In this document: positions 32,477 to 43,129 of the stretch, piece after piece
Layout: each line of letters starts with the position of its first letter
How positions within the stretch are numbered: position 1 is the first letter of the stretch
Assembly (NCBI RefSeq): GCF_004341245.1
Contig: NZ_SLWY01000010.1
Span: 62,001 to 126,000 of the forward strand
Source: Plasticicumulans lactativorans
GTDB lineage: Bacteria; Pseudomonadota; Gammaproteobacteria; Competibacterales; Competibacteraceae
Length of the DNA stretch: 64,000 bases
Direction: 5' to 3'
Notes under the pieces: generated by a model
The model's input: only the letters and a program-made list of their open reading frames with translations
What the model was told of the DNA's origin: nothing
The model's database searches: none
Position numbers and translations under genes: made by a program

Positions 32477-32947
32477 ATGAGGATCCTGCTGCTCGCCGTC
32501 GGCCAGAAGATGCCCGCCTGGGTCGCGGCCGGCTACGCCGAGTACGCCGCGCGCCTGCCGCGCGAGTGCGGCCTCGAACTGGTCGAGATCGCGGCCGGCA
32601 GGCGCACCCGCCATGCCGACGTCGCCCGCATCCTGCGCGACGAGGGCGAGCGCCTGCTCGCCGCGCTGCCGCGCGGCGCGCGCCTGGTGGCGCTCGACCT
32701 GCGCGGGCGCCAGGACAGCACCGAGGAGCTCGCCGCCCGCCTCGGTGCCTGGCAGCACGACGGCCGCGACGTCGCGCTGGCGATCGGCGGGCCGGAAGGG
32801 CTCGACCCCGCGGTGGCGGCCCGCGCCGAGGAGACCTGGTCGCTGTCGCGCCTGACCTTCCCGCACCCGCTGGTGCGCGTGATCGTCGCCGAGGCGCTGT
32901 ACCGCGCCTGGAGCCTGTCGGTGGGCCACCCCTACCACCGCGCCTGA
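32477..32947 (+). CDS. rlmH: 23S rRNA pseudouridine-1915 N3-methyltransferase
   Basis: 156 aa SPOUT-class methyltransferase. The SAM-binding trefoil knot shows as LAIGGPEG plus the C-terminal [21 protein letters not shown], which is the family signature. Usual length is 155-159. In many betaproteobacteria maf and rng come next; here a TatD-type gene follows instead. Confidence 0.95.
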   Translation: MRILLLAVGQKMPAWVAAGYAEYAARLPRECGLELVEIAAGRRTRHADVARILRDEGERLLAALPRGARLVALDLRGRQDSTEELAARLGAWQHDGRDVALAIGGPEGLDPAVAARAEETWSLSRLTFPHPLVRVIVAEALYRAWSLSVGHPYHRA

Positions 32948-33008
32948 AGCCGGGCGCGGACGCCGTGCCGCACTGGCCGGCGCGCGCCGGTGGGGCCAGA
33001 CTGGTGGC

Positions 33009-33782
33009 ATGCTGATCGACACCCACTGCCACTTCGACGCCCCCGAGTTCGACGCCGACCGCGACGCCGCCTACGCGCGGGCGCTGGCGGCCGGGGTGCG
33101 CGCGCAGGTGCTGCCGGCGGTGAGCGCCGCGCTGTGGCCGGGCCTCAAGGCGGTCGCCGCCCGCTACCCCGGCCTGCACGCCGCCTACGGCCTGCACCCG
33201 TGCTACCTCGATGAACACCGCCCCGAGCACCTCGACACGCTGCGGCGCTGGATCGAGGCCGAGCGCCCGGTGGCGGTCGGCGAGTGCGGGCTCGACCTGT
33301 TCGTCGCCGGGCTCGACCCGCTGGCGCAGGAGCGCTACTTCGTCGCCCAGCTCAAGCTCGCCCGCGACTTCGGGCTGCCGGTGATCGTGCACGCGCGGCG
33401 CGCGGTCGATCAGGTGCTGAAGTGCATCGGCCGCATCGGCGCGCTGCGCGGCGTGGTGCACAGCTTCGCCGGCTCGCGCGAGCAGGCCCTGCGCCTGCGC
33501 GAACGCGGCTTCCTGGTGAGCCTCGGCGGGCCGCTCGGCTACCCGCGCGCCAACCGCCTGCACCGCCTGGCGCGGGAGCTGCCGCTCGCCTGCCTGATGC
33601 TCGAGACCGACGCCCCCGACCAGCCCGGCCCGGCGCACCAGGGAACGCGCAACGAGCCGGCCTACCTGCCCGAGGTGCTGGCGACGCTCGCCGCGCTGCG
33701 CGAGGAGGCGCCCGCCGCGATCGCCGCGGCGACCACGCGCAACGCCCTCGAACTGTTCGGCCTGCCGGCGCCCGCGGCCTGA
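33009..33782 (+). CDS. TatD-family metal-dependent hydrolase
   Basis: 257 aa TIM-barrel hydrolase of the TatD/YcfH/YjjV group. Metal ligands are visible at DTHCHFD (4-10), in AVGECGLD (the conserved Glu), VIVHARRA and LMLETDAPD. Members are nucleases or D-aminoacyl-tRNA-type hydrolases. The LDLFVAGLDP variant and overall pattern lean towards the YjjV branch. ATG 33009 gives the expected N-terminus. Precise substrate unknown. Confidence 0.88.
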   Translation: MLIDTHCHFDAPEFDADRDAAYARALAAGVRAQVLPAVSAALWPGLKAVAARYPGLHAAYGLHPCYLDEHRPEHLDTLRRWIEAERPVAVGECGLDLFVAGLDPLAQERYFVAQLKLARDFGLPVIVHARRAVDQVLKCIGRIGALRGVVHSFAGSREQALRLRERGFLVSLGGPLGYPRANRLHRLARELPLACLMLETDAPDQPGPAHQGTRNEPAYLPEVLATLAALREEAPAAIAAATTRNALELFGLPAPAA

Positions 33783-33830
33783 CACCATGGGCCGCGGGCG
33801 CCGACACCCGTGTCCCTCCGGAGAGCTTCC

Positions 33831-34781
33831 ATGCAGACCTTCGCGCTCGCGATCCACGGCGGTGCCGGCACGGTGCCGGCGGCCAGTCTCACCCCCGAGG
33901 CCGCCGCGGCCTACCGCCGCGGCCTCGAGGACGCGCTGCGTGCCGGCCACGCGGTGCTGTGCGGCGGCGGCAGCGCGCTCGACGCCGTCACCGCGGCGGT
34001 GTGCGCGCTGGAGGACGACCCGCTGTTCAACGCCGGCCGCGGCGCGGTGTTCAACCTCGCCGGCCGCCACGAGATGGACGCCGCGGTGATGGACGGCCGC
34101 GACCGCGCGGCCGGCGCGGTGGCGGCGCTGTGCGACATCCGCAACCCCGTGCGGGTGGCGCGGCGGGTGATGGAGGCGAGCCCGCACGTGCTGCTCGCCG
34201 GCGAGGGCGCGCGTGCGTTCGCGCTGGAGCAGGGCTTCGCGGCCGAGCCGGAGGCGTACTTCCACACCGAACGCCGCTGGCAGGCGCTGCAGGAGGAACG
34301 CGCCCGGCTGCACGATGGCGGCAGCGCCGCGGACGCCCCCGCCGAGCGCCGCCACGGCACCGTCGGCGCGGTCGCGCGCGACGTGCACGGCCACCTCGCC
34401 GCCGCCACCTCCACCGGCGGCATGACCGCCAAGCACGTCGGGCGCGTCGGCGACACGCCGCTGATCGGCGCCGGCACCTTCGCCGACGACGCCAGCTGCG
34501 CGGTGTCGGCGACCGGCCACGGCGAGTTCTTCATCCGTCGCGTGGTCGCGCACAGCGTGCACGCACGCATCAGCCTGCTCGGCGAGCCGCTGGCGCGCGC
34601 CGCCGAGGTCGTGGTGATGGACGAGCTGCGCGCGCTCGGCGGCGAGGGCGGGCTGGTCGCGGTCGATCGCCACGGCCACATCGCGATGCCGTTCAACTCC
34701 GAGGGCATGTACCGCGGCTGCGTGCGCGACGACGGCCGCTGCCTCACCGCGATCCACGGCGAGGCGCCCGCGCTGCGCTGA
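33831..34781 (+). CDS. iaaA: Isoaspartyl peptidase/L-asparaginase (Ntn-hydrolase)
   Basis: 316 aa precursor that self-cleaves before Thr177 in HGTVGAVA, freeing the nucleophilic threonine of the beta subunit. The N-terminal IHGGAGTVP and the glycine-rich TSTGGMTAKHVGRVGDTPLIGAG loop are family hallmarks. It removes isoaspartyl residues from peptides and can hydrolyse asparagine. ATG 33831 has a GGAGAG site upstream. Confidence 0.9.
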   Translation: MQTFALAIHGGAGTVPAASLTPEAAAAYRRGLEDALRAGHAVLCGGGSALDAVTAAVCALEDDPLFNAGRGAVFNLAGRHEMDAAVMDGRDRAAGAVAALCDIRNPVRVARRVMEASPHVLLAGEGARAFALEQGFAAEPEAYFHTERRWQALQEERARLHDGGSAADAPAERRHGTVGAVARDVHGHLAAATSTGGMTAKHVGRVGDTPLIGAGTFADDASCAVSATGHGEFFIRRVVAHSVHARISLLGEPLARAAEVVVMDELRALGGEGGLVAVDRHGHIAMPFNSEGMYRGCVRDDGRCLTAIHGEAPALR

Positions 34782-34853
34782 GGCTGCGGGCGGGGCGGCG
34801 GCGGGGGCTGTGTTAGGCTCCGCGCCGATCCGCACGCGAGGACGACCTGCGCC

Positions 34854-35924
34854 ATGAACCGCATGCCCAACCCGCTGACCGAACGCCTGCGCATCCGCCA
34901 TCCCCTGATCCAGGCGCCGATGGCGGGCGGCCCGAGCACCCCCGCGCTGGTGGCCGCCGTCGCCAACGCCGGCGGGCTCGGTTCGCTCGCCGGCGCCTAC
35001 CTGCACCCCGCCGCGATCCGCGAGGCGATCGCGCAGGTGCGTGCGCTGACCGACCAGCCGTTCGCCGTCAACCTGTTCGTCCCCACCGCGGTGCGCGACG
35101 AGCCCGAGCAGGTCGAGTGGGCGCGCGAGCTGCTCGCACCGCACCGTGCCCGGCTCGGGCTGCCGGCCGACGAGGGCGCGCCGCTGCCGTCGCTGCCGCG
35201 CTTCGACGAGCAGCTCGAGGTGCTGGTCGAGGAGGGCGTCGAGGTGTTCAGCTTCGCCTTCGGCGTGCCGAGCGGCGAGCAGCTGACCGAGCTGCAGGAC
35301 GCCGGCATCGTCACCATCGGCACCGCCACGCACCTGCTCGAAGCCCTGGTGCTGGAGGAGTGCGGGGTCGACTTCATCGTCGCCCAGGGCGCCGAGGCCG
35401 GCGCGTACCGCGGCGGCTTCGTCGGCGACCCCGAGCGCGTGCAGGTGGGCACGATGGCGCTGGTGCCGCTGCTCGCCTCGCACCTGCGCACGCCGGTGAT
35501 CGCCGCCGGTGGCATCATGGACGGCCGCGGCATCGCCGCCGCGCTCGCCCTCGGCGCCGCCGGCGCGCAGCTCGGCACGGCCTTCCTCGCCTGCCCGGAA
35601 AGTGGTGCGCACCCGCTGTGGAAGCAGGCGCTGCTCGACGCCACCGAGGTCGGCACTGAGCTGACGCGGGTGCTGACCGGGCGCAGCGCGCGGGCGCTGC
35701 GCAACCCGCTGCTGGCGGCGCTCGGCCCCGACGCCGCCGATCTACCCGGCTTCCCGGCGCTGCACCTGCTGACCCAGCCGCTGCGCCACGCCGCCGCCGC
35801 CCAGGGCTGCAGCGACTACATGGCGCTGTGGGCGGGGCAGGGCGCGCCGCTGTGCGAGACGCGCCCGGCCGCCGAGCTGGTCGAGGACTGGATGGCGCAG
35901 GTCGCCGAGATCCTCGGCGGCTGA
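34854..35924 (+). CDS. Nitronate monooxygenase (2-nitropropane dioxygenase family)
   Basis: 356 aa FMN-dependent TIM-barrel enzyme. N-terminal PLIQAPMAGGPSTP and AVANAGGLGSLAG, then QGAEAGAYRGGF and AAGGIMDGRGIAAALALGA for FMN phosphate binding, match the NMO family. The usual GAEAGGH is GAEAGAY here, so the histidine of many class I enzymes is replaced; this may indicate a subclass or a different substrate. A TAGGCT box upstream (near 34816) could be its -10. Convergent with the FUSC gene, 9 bp apart. Confidence 0.82.
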   Translation: MNRMPNPLTERLRIRHPLIQAPMAGGPSTPALVAAVANAGGLGSLAGAYLHPAAIREAIAQVRALTDQPFAVNLFVPTAVRDEPEQVEWARELLAPHRARLGLPADEGAPLPSLPRFDEQLEVLVEEGVEVFSFAFGVPSGEQLTELQDAGIVTIGTATHLLEALVLEECGVDFIVAQGAEAGAYRGGFVGDPERVQVGTMALVPLLASHLRTPVIAAGGIMDGRGIAAALALGAAGAQLGTAFLACPESGAHPLWKQALLDATEVGTELTRVLTGRSARALRNPLLAALGPDAADLPGFPALHLLTQPLRHAAAAQGCSDYMALWAGQGAPLCETRPAAELVEDWMAQVAEILGG

Positions 35925-35933
35925 GGCGCCGGC

Positions 35934-38072
35934 TCAGCCGTGCGCGGCGAACGCGCCGACGCCGCGCTCGATGCCGGCGGCGGCCTCGCCGATCAGGCGC
36001 AGGCGTCGCACCAGCGCGTGCGGCGCGCTCGGCGGCGCCTGCAGCGGCGGTGACGGGGCCGCGGCATCGGCGGCCTGGCCGAGGCGGCGTTCGGCGCGTT
36101 CGAGCGCGGCGCGGGCGGCGCCGAGGGCGGGCACCAGCAGGTGCTCGCGTGTCGCCGCGTCAACCGTGCCCGCGCGGGTCGCCGCGAACACCGCGAGCCC
36201 GGCGATCTGCGAGGCGAGCAGGTAGTTCTGCAGCACGAAGTTGTACAGCCAGGTGACGCCGTGCTGCTGGGGGCGCGGCTCGTGCAGCATGCGCTCGAAC
36301 GCCCCGCCCAGGTTCGCCACCGCCACGTGCACGCCGCGGCGCGCCAGGCGGTAGGCGGCGTCGCCGTCCTGCGGGCGCAGGTAGAGCGCGAGCGCGGCGT
36401 CGAGGTAGCCGCGGTTCGCGGCGAGCACCGCCGCCGCCAGCTGCGGCAGCGTGCGGTGCTCCCAGTGCGGCAGCAGGTAGCTGAAGACGAGCGCCAGCGC
36501 CGAGCCGACGGCGGTGTCGACGATGCGCTCGCCCACCACCGCCACGCTGCCCGGCATCAGCACGTTGAACTGCAGCAGCACGAGCATGCAGGTGCACATC
36601 GCGCTGTAGCGGTAGGCCACCGTCAGCAGGCTTACGCCGAGCACCAGGCAGACGAACATGATCGCCACCTGCAGCGCCGGGCTGTGCACGAAGTGCAGCA
36701 CGGCGACCGCGGCGAGGCAGCCGGCGGCGGTGCCGATCAGGCGGTCGAGGTTGCGCTGGCGGGTGAGGCCGAAGCTCGGCTTGAGGATGATGACGATCGT
36801 CAGCAGCACCCAGTAGCGGTGGCTGAGCGCCGGCAGCAGCTCGGCGAGCACGAAGCCGGTGCCGAGCGCGAGCGCGCTGCGCACGGCGTGGCGCAGCACC
36901 GGCGACTGCCAGCGCCCGTGACGGCGCAGCGCCGCGAGCGTGTAGCCCTGCTGCGACAGGAACGGGGCGAAGTCGAGGCGGGGGGCGTCGTCGCCGGCGG
37001 CGGCCGGGGTGCGCGGATCGGTCGCCGCGTGCAGGCGGGCGACGATCCCGATCGCCGCCCGCACCTTGTTGAAGGTGGCGCGCAGCGCCATGCGCGCCTC
37101 GACGTCGGCCGCCGGGTCCTGCTCCAGCCGCTCCAGCGCGAGCTCGATGGCAGGCAGCTCGGCGCGCTGGCGCGCCTGCGGGCGCGACGGGCGGTCGCGC
37201 ACCACCGCGTAGGCGATCGCGTCGAGCTCGTCGGCGAGTTCCTGCACCAGGTCGCGCAGGAACAGCATCACGTCGGCGCCGCCGAAGTGGCGGCGCAGCA
37301 GTTCGTAGTCGGTCTGCGCCGACACCACGTATTCGTAGAGGTCGATCATCGCGCCGTGCAGCGCGAGCAGCCGGCGTTCGCGCTCGTGCGGCTGGCGGCC
37401 GGCGCGCAGCACCACGTCGCGCGCCACCTGCTGGGTCTCGGCGACCACGCCCTGCTGGCGCAGCAGCGCGCGGTAGGCGTTCTCGAGCAGCGTCTCCGGG
37501 TCGTAGAAGCGCGCCTTGATGCGCACGTAGCGGGCCAGTTCGATCAGCGCCGCAGCCAGCGCCTGCTGGCCGCCGCGGTGCGCGCGGTAACCGCACAGCG
37601 CCAGCGTGAACAGCGTGTAGCCGACGCCGCCGGCGAGGAACAGCAGCACCGCATGCGGCACGTCCGCCGGCGGCACGTGCCCGTCCACCGAGATCGCCAT
37701 CATCAGCAGCGCGGCGAAGCCGATCATCGCCGCGCGCCGCCCCCAGGCGACCAGCATCGAGGCGGCGAAGCCGAGCGCCACCACGACGGCGCCGAGCAGC
37801 CAGGGCCACGGTGCCGCCAGGCTGGTGACGACCAGCGCGAACGCCCCGCAGGCGGTGCTCGCGAGCATCTCGTTGCGCTTGTGGCGCAGCGGCCCCGGCT
37901 GGTCGAGCACGCTCGCGCAGAAGGCACCGATCGCCACCGCCATCGCCGCGTGGGCGTCGCCCCACAGCGCAGCGAGCGCGAGCGCCGGGCCGAACACGCC
38001 GAGGCCGCAGCGCAGGCCGGCGTGAAAGTAATGGCCGTGGAGGAAGCGGGCGATCTGCTGCGTGCGGGTCAT
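35934..38072 (-). CDS. FUSC-family inner-membrane protein (YccS/YhfK-like)
   Basis: 712 aa. Two blocks of closely packed transmembrane helices (about residues 25-170 and 385-530) flank a cytoplasmic helical region, and a soluble C-terminal part follows. This is the fusaric-acid-resistance-like (FUSC/YccS) layout. The start at 38072 (MTRTQQIARFLHGHYF) is chosen; the 20 upstream in-frame residues are Arg/Pro-rich. Members are linked to aromatic-acid efflux, but substrates are mostly unproven. Confidence 0.85.
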   Translation of the reverse strand: MTRTQQIARFLHGHYFHAGLRCGLGVFGPALALAALWGDAHAAMAVAIGAFCASVLDQPGPLRHKRNEMLASTACGAFALVVTSLAAPWPWLLGAVVVALGFAASMLVAWGRRAAMIGFAALLMMAISVDGHVPPADVPHAVLLFLAGGVGYTLFTLALCGYRAHRGGQQALAAALIELARYVRIKARFYDPETLLENAYRALLRQQGVVAETQQVARDVVLRAGRQPHERERRLLALHGAMIDLYEYVVSAQTDYELLRRHFGGADVMLFLRDLVQELADELDAIAYAVVRDRPSRPQARQRAELPAIELALERLEQDPAADVEARMALRATFNKVRAAIGIVARLHAATDPRTPAAAGDDAPRLDFAPFLSQQGYTLAALRRHGRWQSPVLRHAVRSALALGTGFVLAELLPALSHRYWVLLTIVIILKPSFGLTRQRNLDRLIGTAAGCLAAVAVLHFVHSPALQVAIMFVCLVLGVSLLTVAYRYSAMCTCMLVLLQFNVLMPGSVAVVGERIVDTAVGSALALVFSYLLPHWEHRTLPQLAAAVLAANRGYLDAALALYLRPQDGDAAYRLARRGVHVAVANLGGAFERMLHEPRPQQHGVTWLYNFVLQNYLLASQIAGLAVFAATRAGTVDAATREHLLVPALGAARAALERAERRLGQAADAAAPSPPLQAPPSAPHALVRRLRLIGEAAAGIERGVGAFAAHG

Positions 38073-38142
38073 GGCGGTGACGGCGGCTGGGGGCGGCGAT
38101 GATGCCACGCCGCGCCGTGCCCGGGTGGGCACGGCGGCGCAC

Positions 38143-39147
38143 TCACACCACCTGGAAGCCGTGCGCGTAGGGGTCGCGCGGGTCGAGCGTGATCTCGCTG
38201 GTGCCGGTGATGCGCGCCCAGCCCTCGATGCTCGGGATGATCGCGTCGAAGTCGCCGACGCGGGTGGTGGCCTCGATGCGGCCGGTGAACAGGCTGCCGA
38301 TCAGGCTCTCGTGGACGAAGGGCTCGCCGGGCGCGAGCCGGCCGCGGGCGTGCAGTTGCGCCAGGCGCGCCGAGGTGCCGGTGCCGCAGGGCGAGCGGTC
38401 GAGCGCGCCCTCGCCGTAGAGCACGGCGTTGCGCGCGTGCGCGCCGGGGCGCGTCGGCGCGCCGGTCCACTGGCAGTGGCGCACGCCGCGGATGCTCGGG
38501 TCCTCGGGGTGGACGAAGCTGTAGCGGGCGTTGAGGTCCTCGCGCAGCGCGCGCCCCAGCGCCACCAGCTCGGCGGCGCTGAAGTCGGCGAGGTCGCGGT
38601 AGCCCGGCTGCGGCTCGACGATCGGGTAGAAGTTGCCGCCGTAGGCGACGTCGACGCTGAGGCGGCCGAGGCGCGGCACGTCCACCTCGAGGTCGCGGGC
38701 GTAGAGGAAGGACGGCACGTTGGTGATGCGCACCGCGCCGACGTGCGGGCCGTCCAGCGTGTAGCGCGCCACCACCACGCCGGCGGCGGTGTCGAGGCGC
38801 AGCTCCCCGGGCGTGCGCGGCGTCACCAGCCCGCGCTCGATCGCCATCGTCACCACGCCGATGGTGCCGTGGCCGCACATCGGCAGGCAGCCGCTGGTCT
38901 CGATGAACAGCACGGCGACGTCGCAGTCGGCGCGCGTGCTGGGGTAGAGGAAGGCGCCCGACATCTGGTTGTGGCCGCGCGGCTCGTACATCAGGCCGGT
39001 GCGGATCCAGTCGTACTCGGCGATGAAGTGCAGGCGCCGCTCGCCCTGGGTGCTGCCGGCGAGCGGCGGATGGCCGCTCAGCACCAGGCGCACCGGGTTG
39101 CCGCAGGTGTGGCCGTCGATGCAGCGGAAGGTCGGCACGGCGTCCAT
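38143..39147 (-). CDS. 4-hydroxyproline 2-epimerase / proline-racemase family
   Basis: 334 aa, cofactor-independent. Both catalytic cysteines are present: Cys91 in MCGHGTIG and Cys254 in DRSPCGTGTSARLA. Two cysteines indicate epimerase or racemase activity, not the Ser/Thr-containing hydroxyproline dehydratase subgroup. 4-hydroxyproline epimerase is favoured by the DapA-type neighbour 10 bp upstream on the same strand. It would convert trans-4-hydroxy-L-proline to cis-4-hydroxy-D-proline. Confidence 0.87.
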   Translation of the reverse strand: MDAVPTFRCIDGHTCGNPVRLVLSGHPPLAGSTQGERRLHFIAEYDWIRTGLMYEPRGHNQMSGAFLYPSTRADCDVAVLFIETSGCLPMCGHGTIGVVTMAIERGLVTPRTPGELRLDTAAGVVVARYTLDGPHVGAVRITNVPSFLYARDLEVDVPRLGRLSVDVAYGGNFYPIVEPQPGYRDLADFSAAELVALGRALREDLNARYSFVHPEDPSIRGVRHCQWTGAPTRPGAHARNAVLYGEGALDRSPCGTGTSARLAQLHARGRLAPGEPFVHESLIGSLFTGRIEATTRVGDFDAIIPSIEGWARITGTSEITLDPRDPYAHGFQVV

Positions 39148-39157
39148 CGCGCGCGCC

Positions 39158-40042
39158 TCAGCCGAGCCAGCGCGCGTAGAGCGCGGCGAAGGCGTCGCGC
39201 TCGTCGGCGGCGAGCGGGTACAGCGGCGGGCGGGTGTCGCCGGCCGGGACGCCGGCGAGCGCGCAGCCGAGCTTGGCCTTCTGCGTGTAGCCGCCGCCCT
39301 CCATGCTCGCCAGCAGCGGCAGCAGGCGCTGCAGCTGGGTGCGCGCGGCGGCGAGGTCGCCGGCCAGCGCCGCGTCCAGCACCGCGACGTGCTCGCGCGG
39401 CGCGAACGACGCCGCGCCGCCGATCCACGCGCGCACGCCCCAGGCGCAGTACTCGAGGATCTGGTCGTCGCAGCCGCAGATCACCGTGAAGGCGTCGCCG
39501 AGCCGGCCGTAGCGTTCGAGCAGGCCGTGCAGCCGGCCGATGTCGCCGCTGCTCTCCTTGATGCCGATCAGGTTCGGGTCCTCGACCAGGGCGTCGAGCA
39601 CCTCGTAGCCGATCGTGACGCCGCTGCGCGCCGGGAAGTTGTACAGCACCACGGGGATGTCGACCGCCTCGAGCACGGTCTGGAAGTGGCGCGCCAGCTC
39701 GCGCTGCGACGGCAGCGCGTAGAACGGCGGGGCGAGCAGCACGGCGTCGTAGCCGAGCTCGTGCGCGCCGCGCGTGTGGGCGATCACCTCGCGGGTGCCG
39801 GCGGCGTTGGTGCCGGCGATCAGCGGCACGCGCCCGGCGACGGCCTCGCGCGCGTGGGCGAGCACCTGCCGGCGCTCGGCGTCGCTGCAGGCGTAGAACT
39901 CGCCGGTGCTGCCGAGCACGACGATGCCGGCGGCACCGGCGGCGATGACGAAATCCAGCACCCGGCCGAGCGCGTCGAGGTCGAGATCGCCGCTGGCGTT
40001 GAACGGCGTGACGAGCGCCGGGTAGACACCTTCGAGTTTCAT
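39158..40042 (-). CDS. DapA-family lyase, possible pyrroline-4-hydroxy-2-carboxylate deaminase
   Basis: 294 aa (beta/alpha)8 class I aldolase-type enzyme. Lys162 in GIKESSGD is the Schiff-base lysine, with the conserved Tyr134 (VVLYNFPARSG) and GSTGEFY substrate loop. The family includes dihydrodipicolinate synthase, but dapA itself is rarely beside a hydroxyproline epimerase. The hydroxyproline-pathway member (LhpC) deaminates 1-pyrroline-4-hydroxy-2-carboxylate to 2-oxoglutarate semialdehyde, and gene context supports that role. The D-amino-acid oxidase that should act between the two enzymes is not in this window. Confidence 0.78.
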   Translation of the reverse strand: MKLEGVYPALVTPFNASGDLDLDALGRVLDFVIAAGAAGIVVLGSTGEFYACSDAERRQVLAHAREAVAGRVPLIAGTNAAGTREVIAHTRGAHELGYDAVLLAPPFYALPSQRELARHFQTVLEAVDIPVVLYNFPARSGVTIGYEVLDALVEDPNLIGIKESSGDIGRLHGLLERYGRLGDAFTVICGCDDQILEYCAWGVRAWIGGAASFAPREHVAVLDAALAGDLAAARTQLQRLLPLLASMEGGGYTQKAKLGCALAGVPAGDTRPPLYPLAADERDAFAALYARWLG

Positions 40043-40095
40043 CGCTTCGCTCCAGTGGGTGGGTGCGGTGGGCGCGCCGGGGGAGGGCGCGGGTC

Positions 40096-40812
40096 TCAGT
40101 GGCCGCCCAGGTAGGCCTCGCGCACCTCGGGGTTGCTGAGCAGTTCGGCGCCGCTGCCTTCCAGGCGGATCTCGCCGTTGACCATCACGTAGCCGCGATC
40201 GGCGAGCCTGAGCGCGTGGTTGGCGTTCTGCTCGACCAGGAAGATGGTCTTGCCGCTCTGCGCGACCTCCTTCAGCACCTCGAAGATGCGCTTCACGATC
40301 AGCGGCGCGAGGCCGAGGCTCGGCTCGTCGAGCAGGATCAGCTCGGGGCGCCCCATCAGCGCGCGGGCGATCGCGAGCATCTGCTGCTCGCCGCCGGAGA
40401 GCGTGCCGGCGCGCTGGTTGCGCCGCTCCTTCAGGCGCGGGAACAGCTCGAACATCGCCTGGCGGTCGGCGTCGAGGTGCGCCTGGCCGATCGGGATGGT
40501 GCCCATGACGATGTTCTCCTCCACCGTCATCGCCGGGAAGATGTGCCGGCCCTCGGGCACCTGGGCGATGCCGCGCGTGGCGATCTGGTGCGTGGGCACG
40601 CGGGTGATGTCCTCGCCGCGGTAGTAGACCTCGCCCACGGTGGCGCGCGGCGAGCCGAACACGGTCATCAGCAGCGTGGTCTTGCCGGCGCCGTTGGCAC
40701 CGATCAGCGTGACGATCTCGCCGCGGTCGACGTGCAGCGATACCTGGCGCAGCGCCTGCACCGGGCCGTAGTAGGTGTCGACGCCGCGCACCTCGAGCAG
40801 CGGGGCGGTCAT
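40096..40812 (-). CDS. livF: LivF-type amino-acid ABC transporter ATPase
   Basis: 238 aa. Walker A GANGAGKT is at 38-45, the signature LSGGEQQM and Walker B LILLDEPSLGL follow. It starts at 40812, overlapping the livG stop by ATGA. Second ATPase of the branched-chain-type HAAT importer. Confidence 0.93.
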   Translation of the reverse strand: MTAPLLEVRGVDTYYGPVQALRQVSLHVDRGEIVTLIGANGAGKTTLLMTVFGSPRATVGEVYYRGEDITRVPTHQIATRGIAQVPEGRHIFPAMTVEENIVMGTIPIGQAHLDADRQAMFELFPRLKERRNQRAGTLSGGEQQMLAIARALMGRPELILLDEPSLGLAPLIVKRIFEVLKEVAQSGKTIFLVEQNANHALRLADRGYVMVNGEIRLEGSGAELLSNPEVREAYLGGH

Positions 40813-41636
40813 GGCGTCACCTCCGTGGTCTCGGTGCCGAGGTAGGCGGCGATCACCGCGGGCGAGCTGCGGATGTGCGCCGGGCCGCCGTCGGCGATCA
40901 CCTCGCCGTGGTCGAGCACCACGATGTGCTCGGAGATGCCCATCACCAGCCCCATGTCGTGCTCGATCAGCAGCACGGTCACGCCGTGCTCGCCGCGCAG
41001 GCGGCGGATCAGCTCCGACAGCTCCTCGGTCTCCGACGGGTTGAGGCCGGCGGCGGGCTCGTCGAGGCACACCAGGCGCGGCCCGGTGCACATCGCGCGG
41101 GCGATCTCCAGGCGCCGCTGGCGGCCGTAGGGCAGCGAGCCGGCGAGCTTGTTGGCGTCGTCGAGCAGGTTCATCACCCGCAGCCAGTGGAAGGCGCGCT
41201 CGATGCCCTCGTCCTCGGCGGCGCGGAAGCCGGCGCTGTCGAAGGTGCCGGCGAGCAGGTTGCGGTTGAGCCGCTGGTGTTGCGCCACCAGGAGGTTCTC
41301 GACCGCGGTCATCTCCTTGAACAGGCGGATGTTCTGGAAGGTGCGGGCGATCCCGGCGCGGGCCACCAGGTAGGAGCCGCCGAGCACCGGGCGGGTCAGC
41401 AGCTCGCCGACCTCGACCTCGCCGGCCTCGGTCTGCAGGCGGATGCGGCCCTCGGTGGCCTTGTAGAAGCCGGTGACGCAGTTGAACACGGTGGTCTTGC
41501 CGGCGCCGTTGGGGCCGATCAGCGCGGTGATCGAGCCCTGGTCGACGGTGAAGTTGACGTCGTTGTTGGCGACGATGCCGCCGAAGCGCATCGTCAGCCC
41601 CTCGACCGTGAGCAGGGCGGGGCGGGAGCTGCTCAT
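40809..41636 (-). CDS. livG: LivG-type amino-acid ABC transporter ATPase
   Basis: 275 aa. Walker A GPNGAGKT is at 41-48. The signature is LPYGRQRRLEIARAM, the variant normal for LivG, and Walker B is LVCLDEPAAGLNP. It begins 1 bp after livM and overlaps livF. ATP hydrolysis by LivG/LivF drives import through LivH/LivM. Confidence 0.93.
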   Translation of the reverse strand: MSSSRPALLTVEGLTMRFGGIVANNDVNFTVDQGSITALIGPNGAGKTTVFNCVTGFYKATEGRIRLQTEAGEVEVGELLTRPVLGGSYLVARAGIARTFQNIRLFKEMTAVENLLVAQHQRLNRNLLAGTFDSAGFRAAEDEGIERAFHWLRVMNLLDDANKLAGSLPYGRQRRLEIARAMCTGPRLVCLDEPAAGLNPSETEELSELIRRLRGEHGVTVLLIEHDMGLVMGISEHIVVLDHGEVIADGGPAHIRSSPAVIAAYLGTETTEVTP

Positions 41637-41637
41637 C

Positions 41638-43128
<1,491 letters not shown>

Positions 43129-43129
43129 T

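Noticed and set aside
32406-35612. A long minus-strand open frame (over 1000 codons) opposite rlmH to the nitronate monooxygenase gene
   Set aside because: No recognisable domain, Arg/Ala/Gly-rich; four clear genes lie on the opposite strand.
39158-40042. Annotation of the DapA-family gene as true dihydrodipicolinate synthase
   Set aside because: It is adjacent to a hydroxyproline epimerase-like gene and lies in a catabolic/transport context; the biosynthetic dapA is usually located elsewhere. Not excluded, only less likely.
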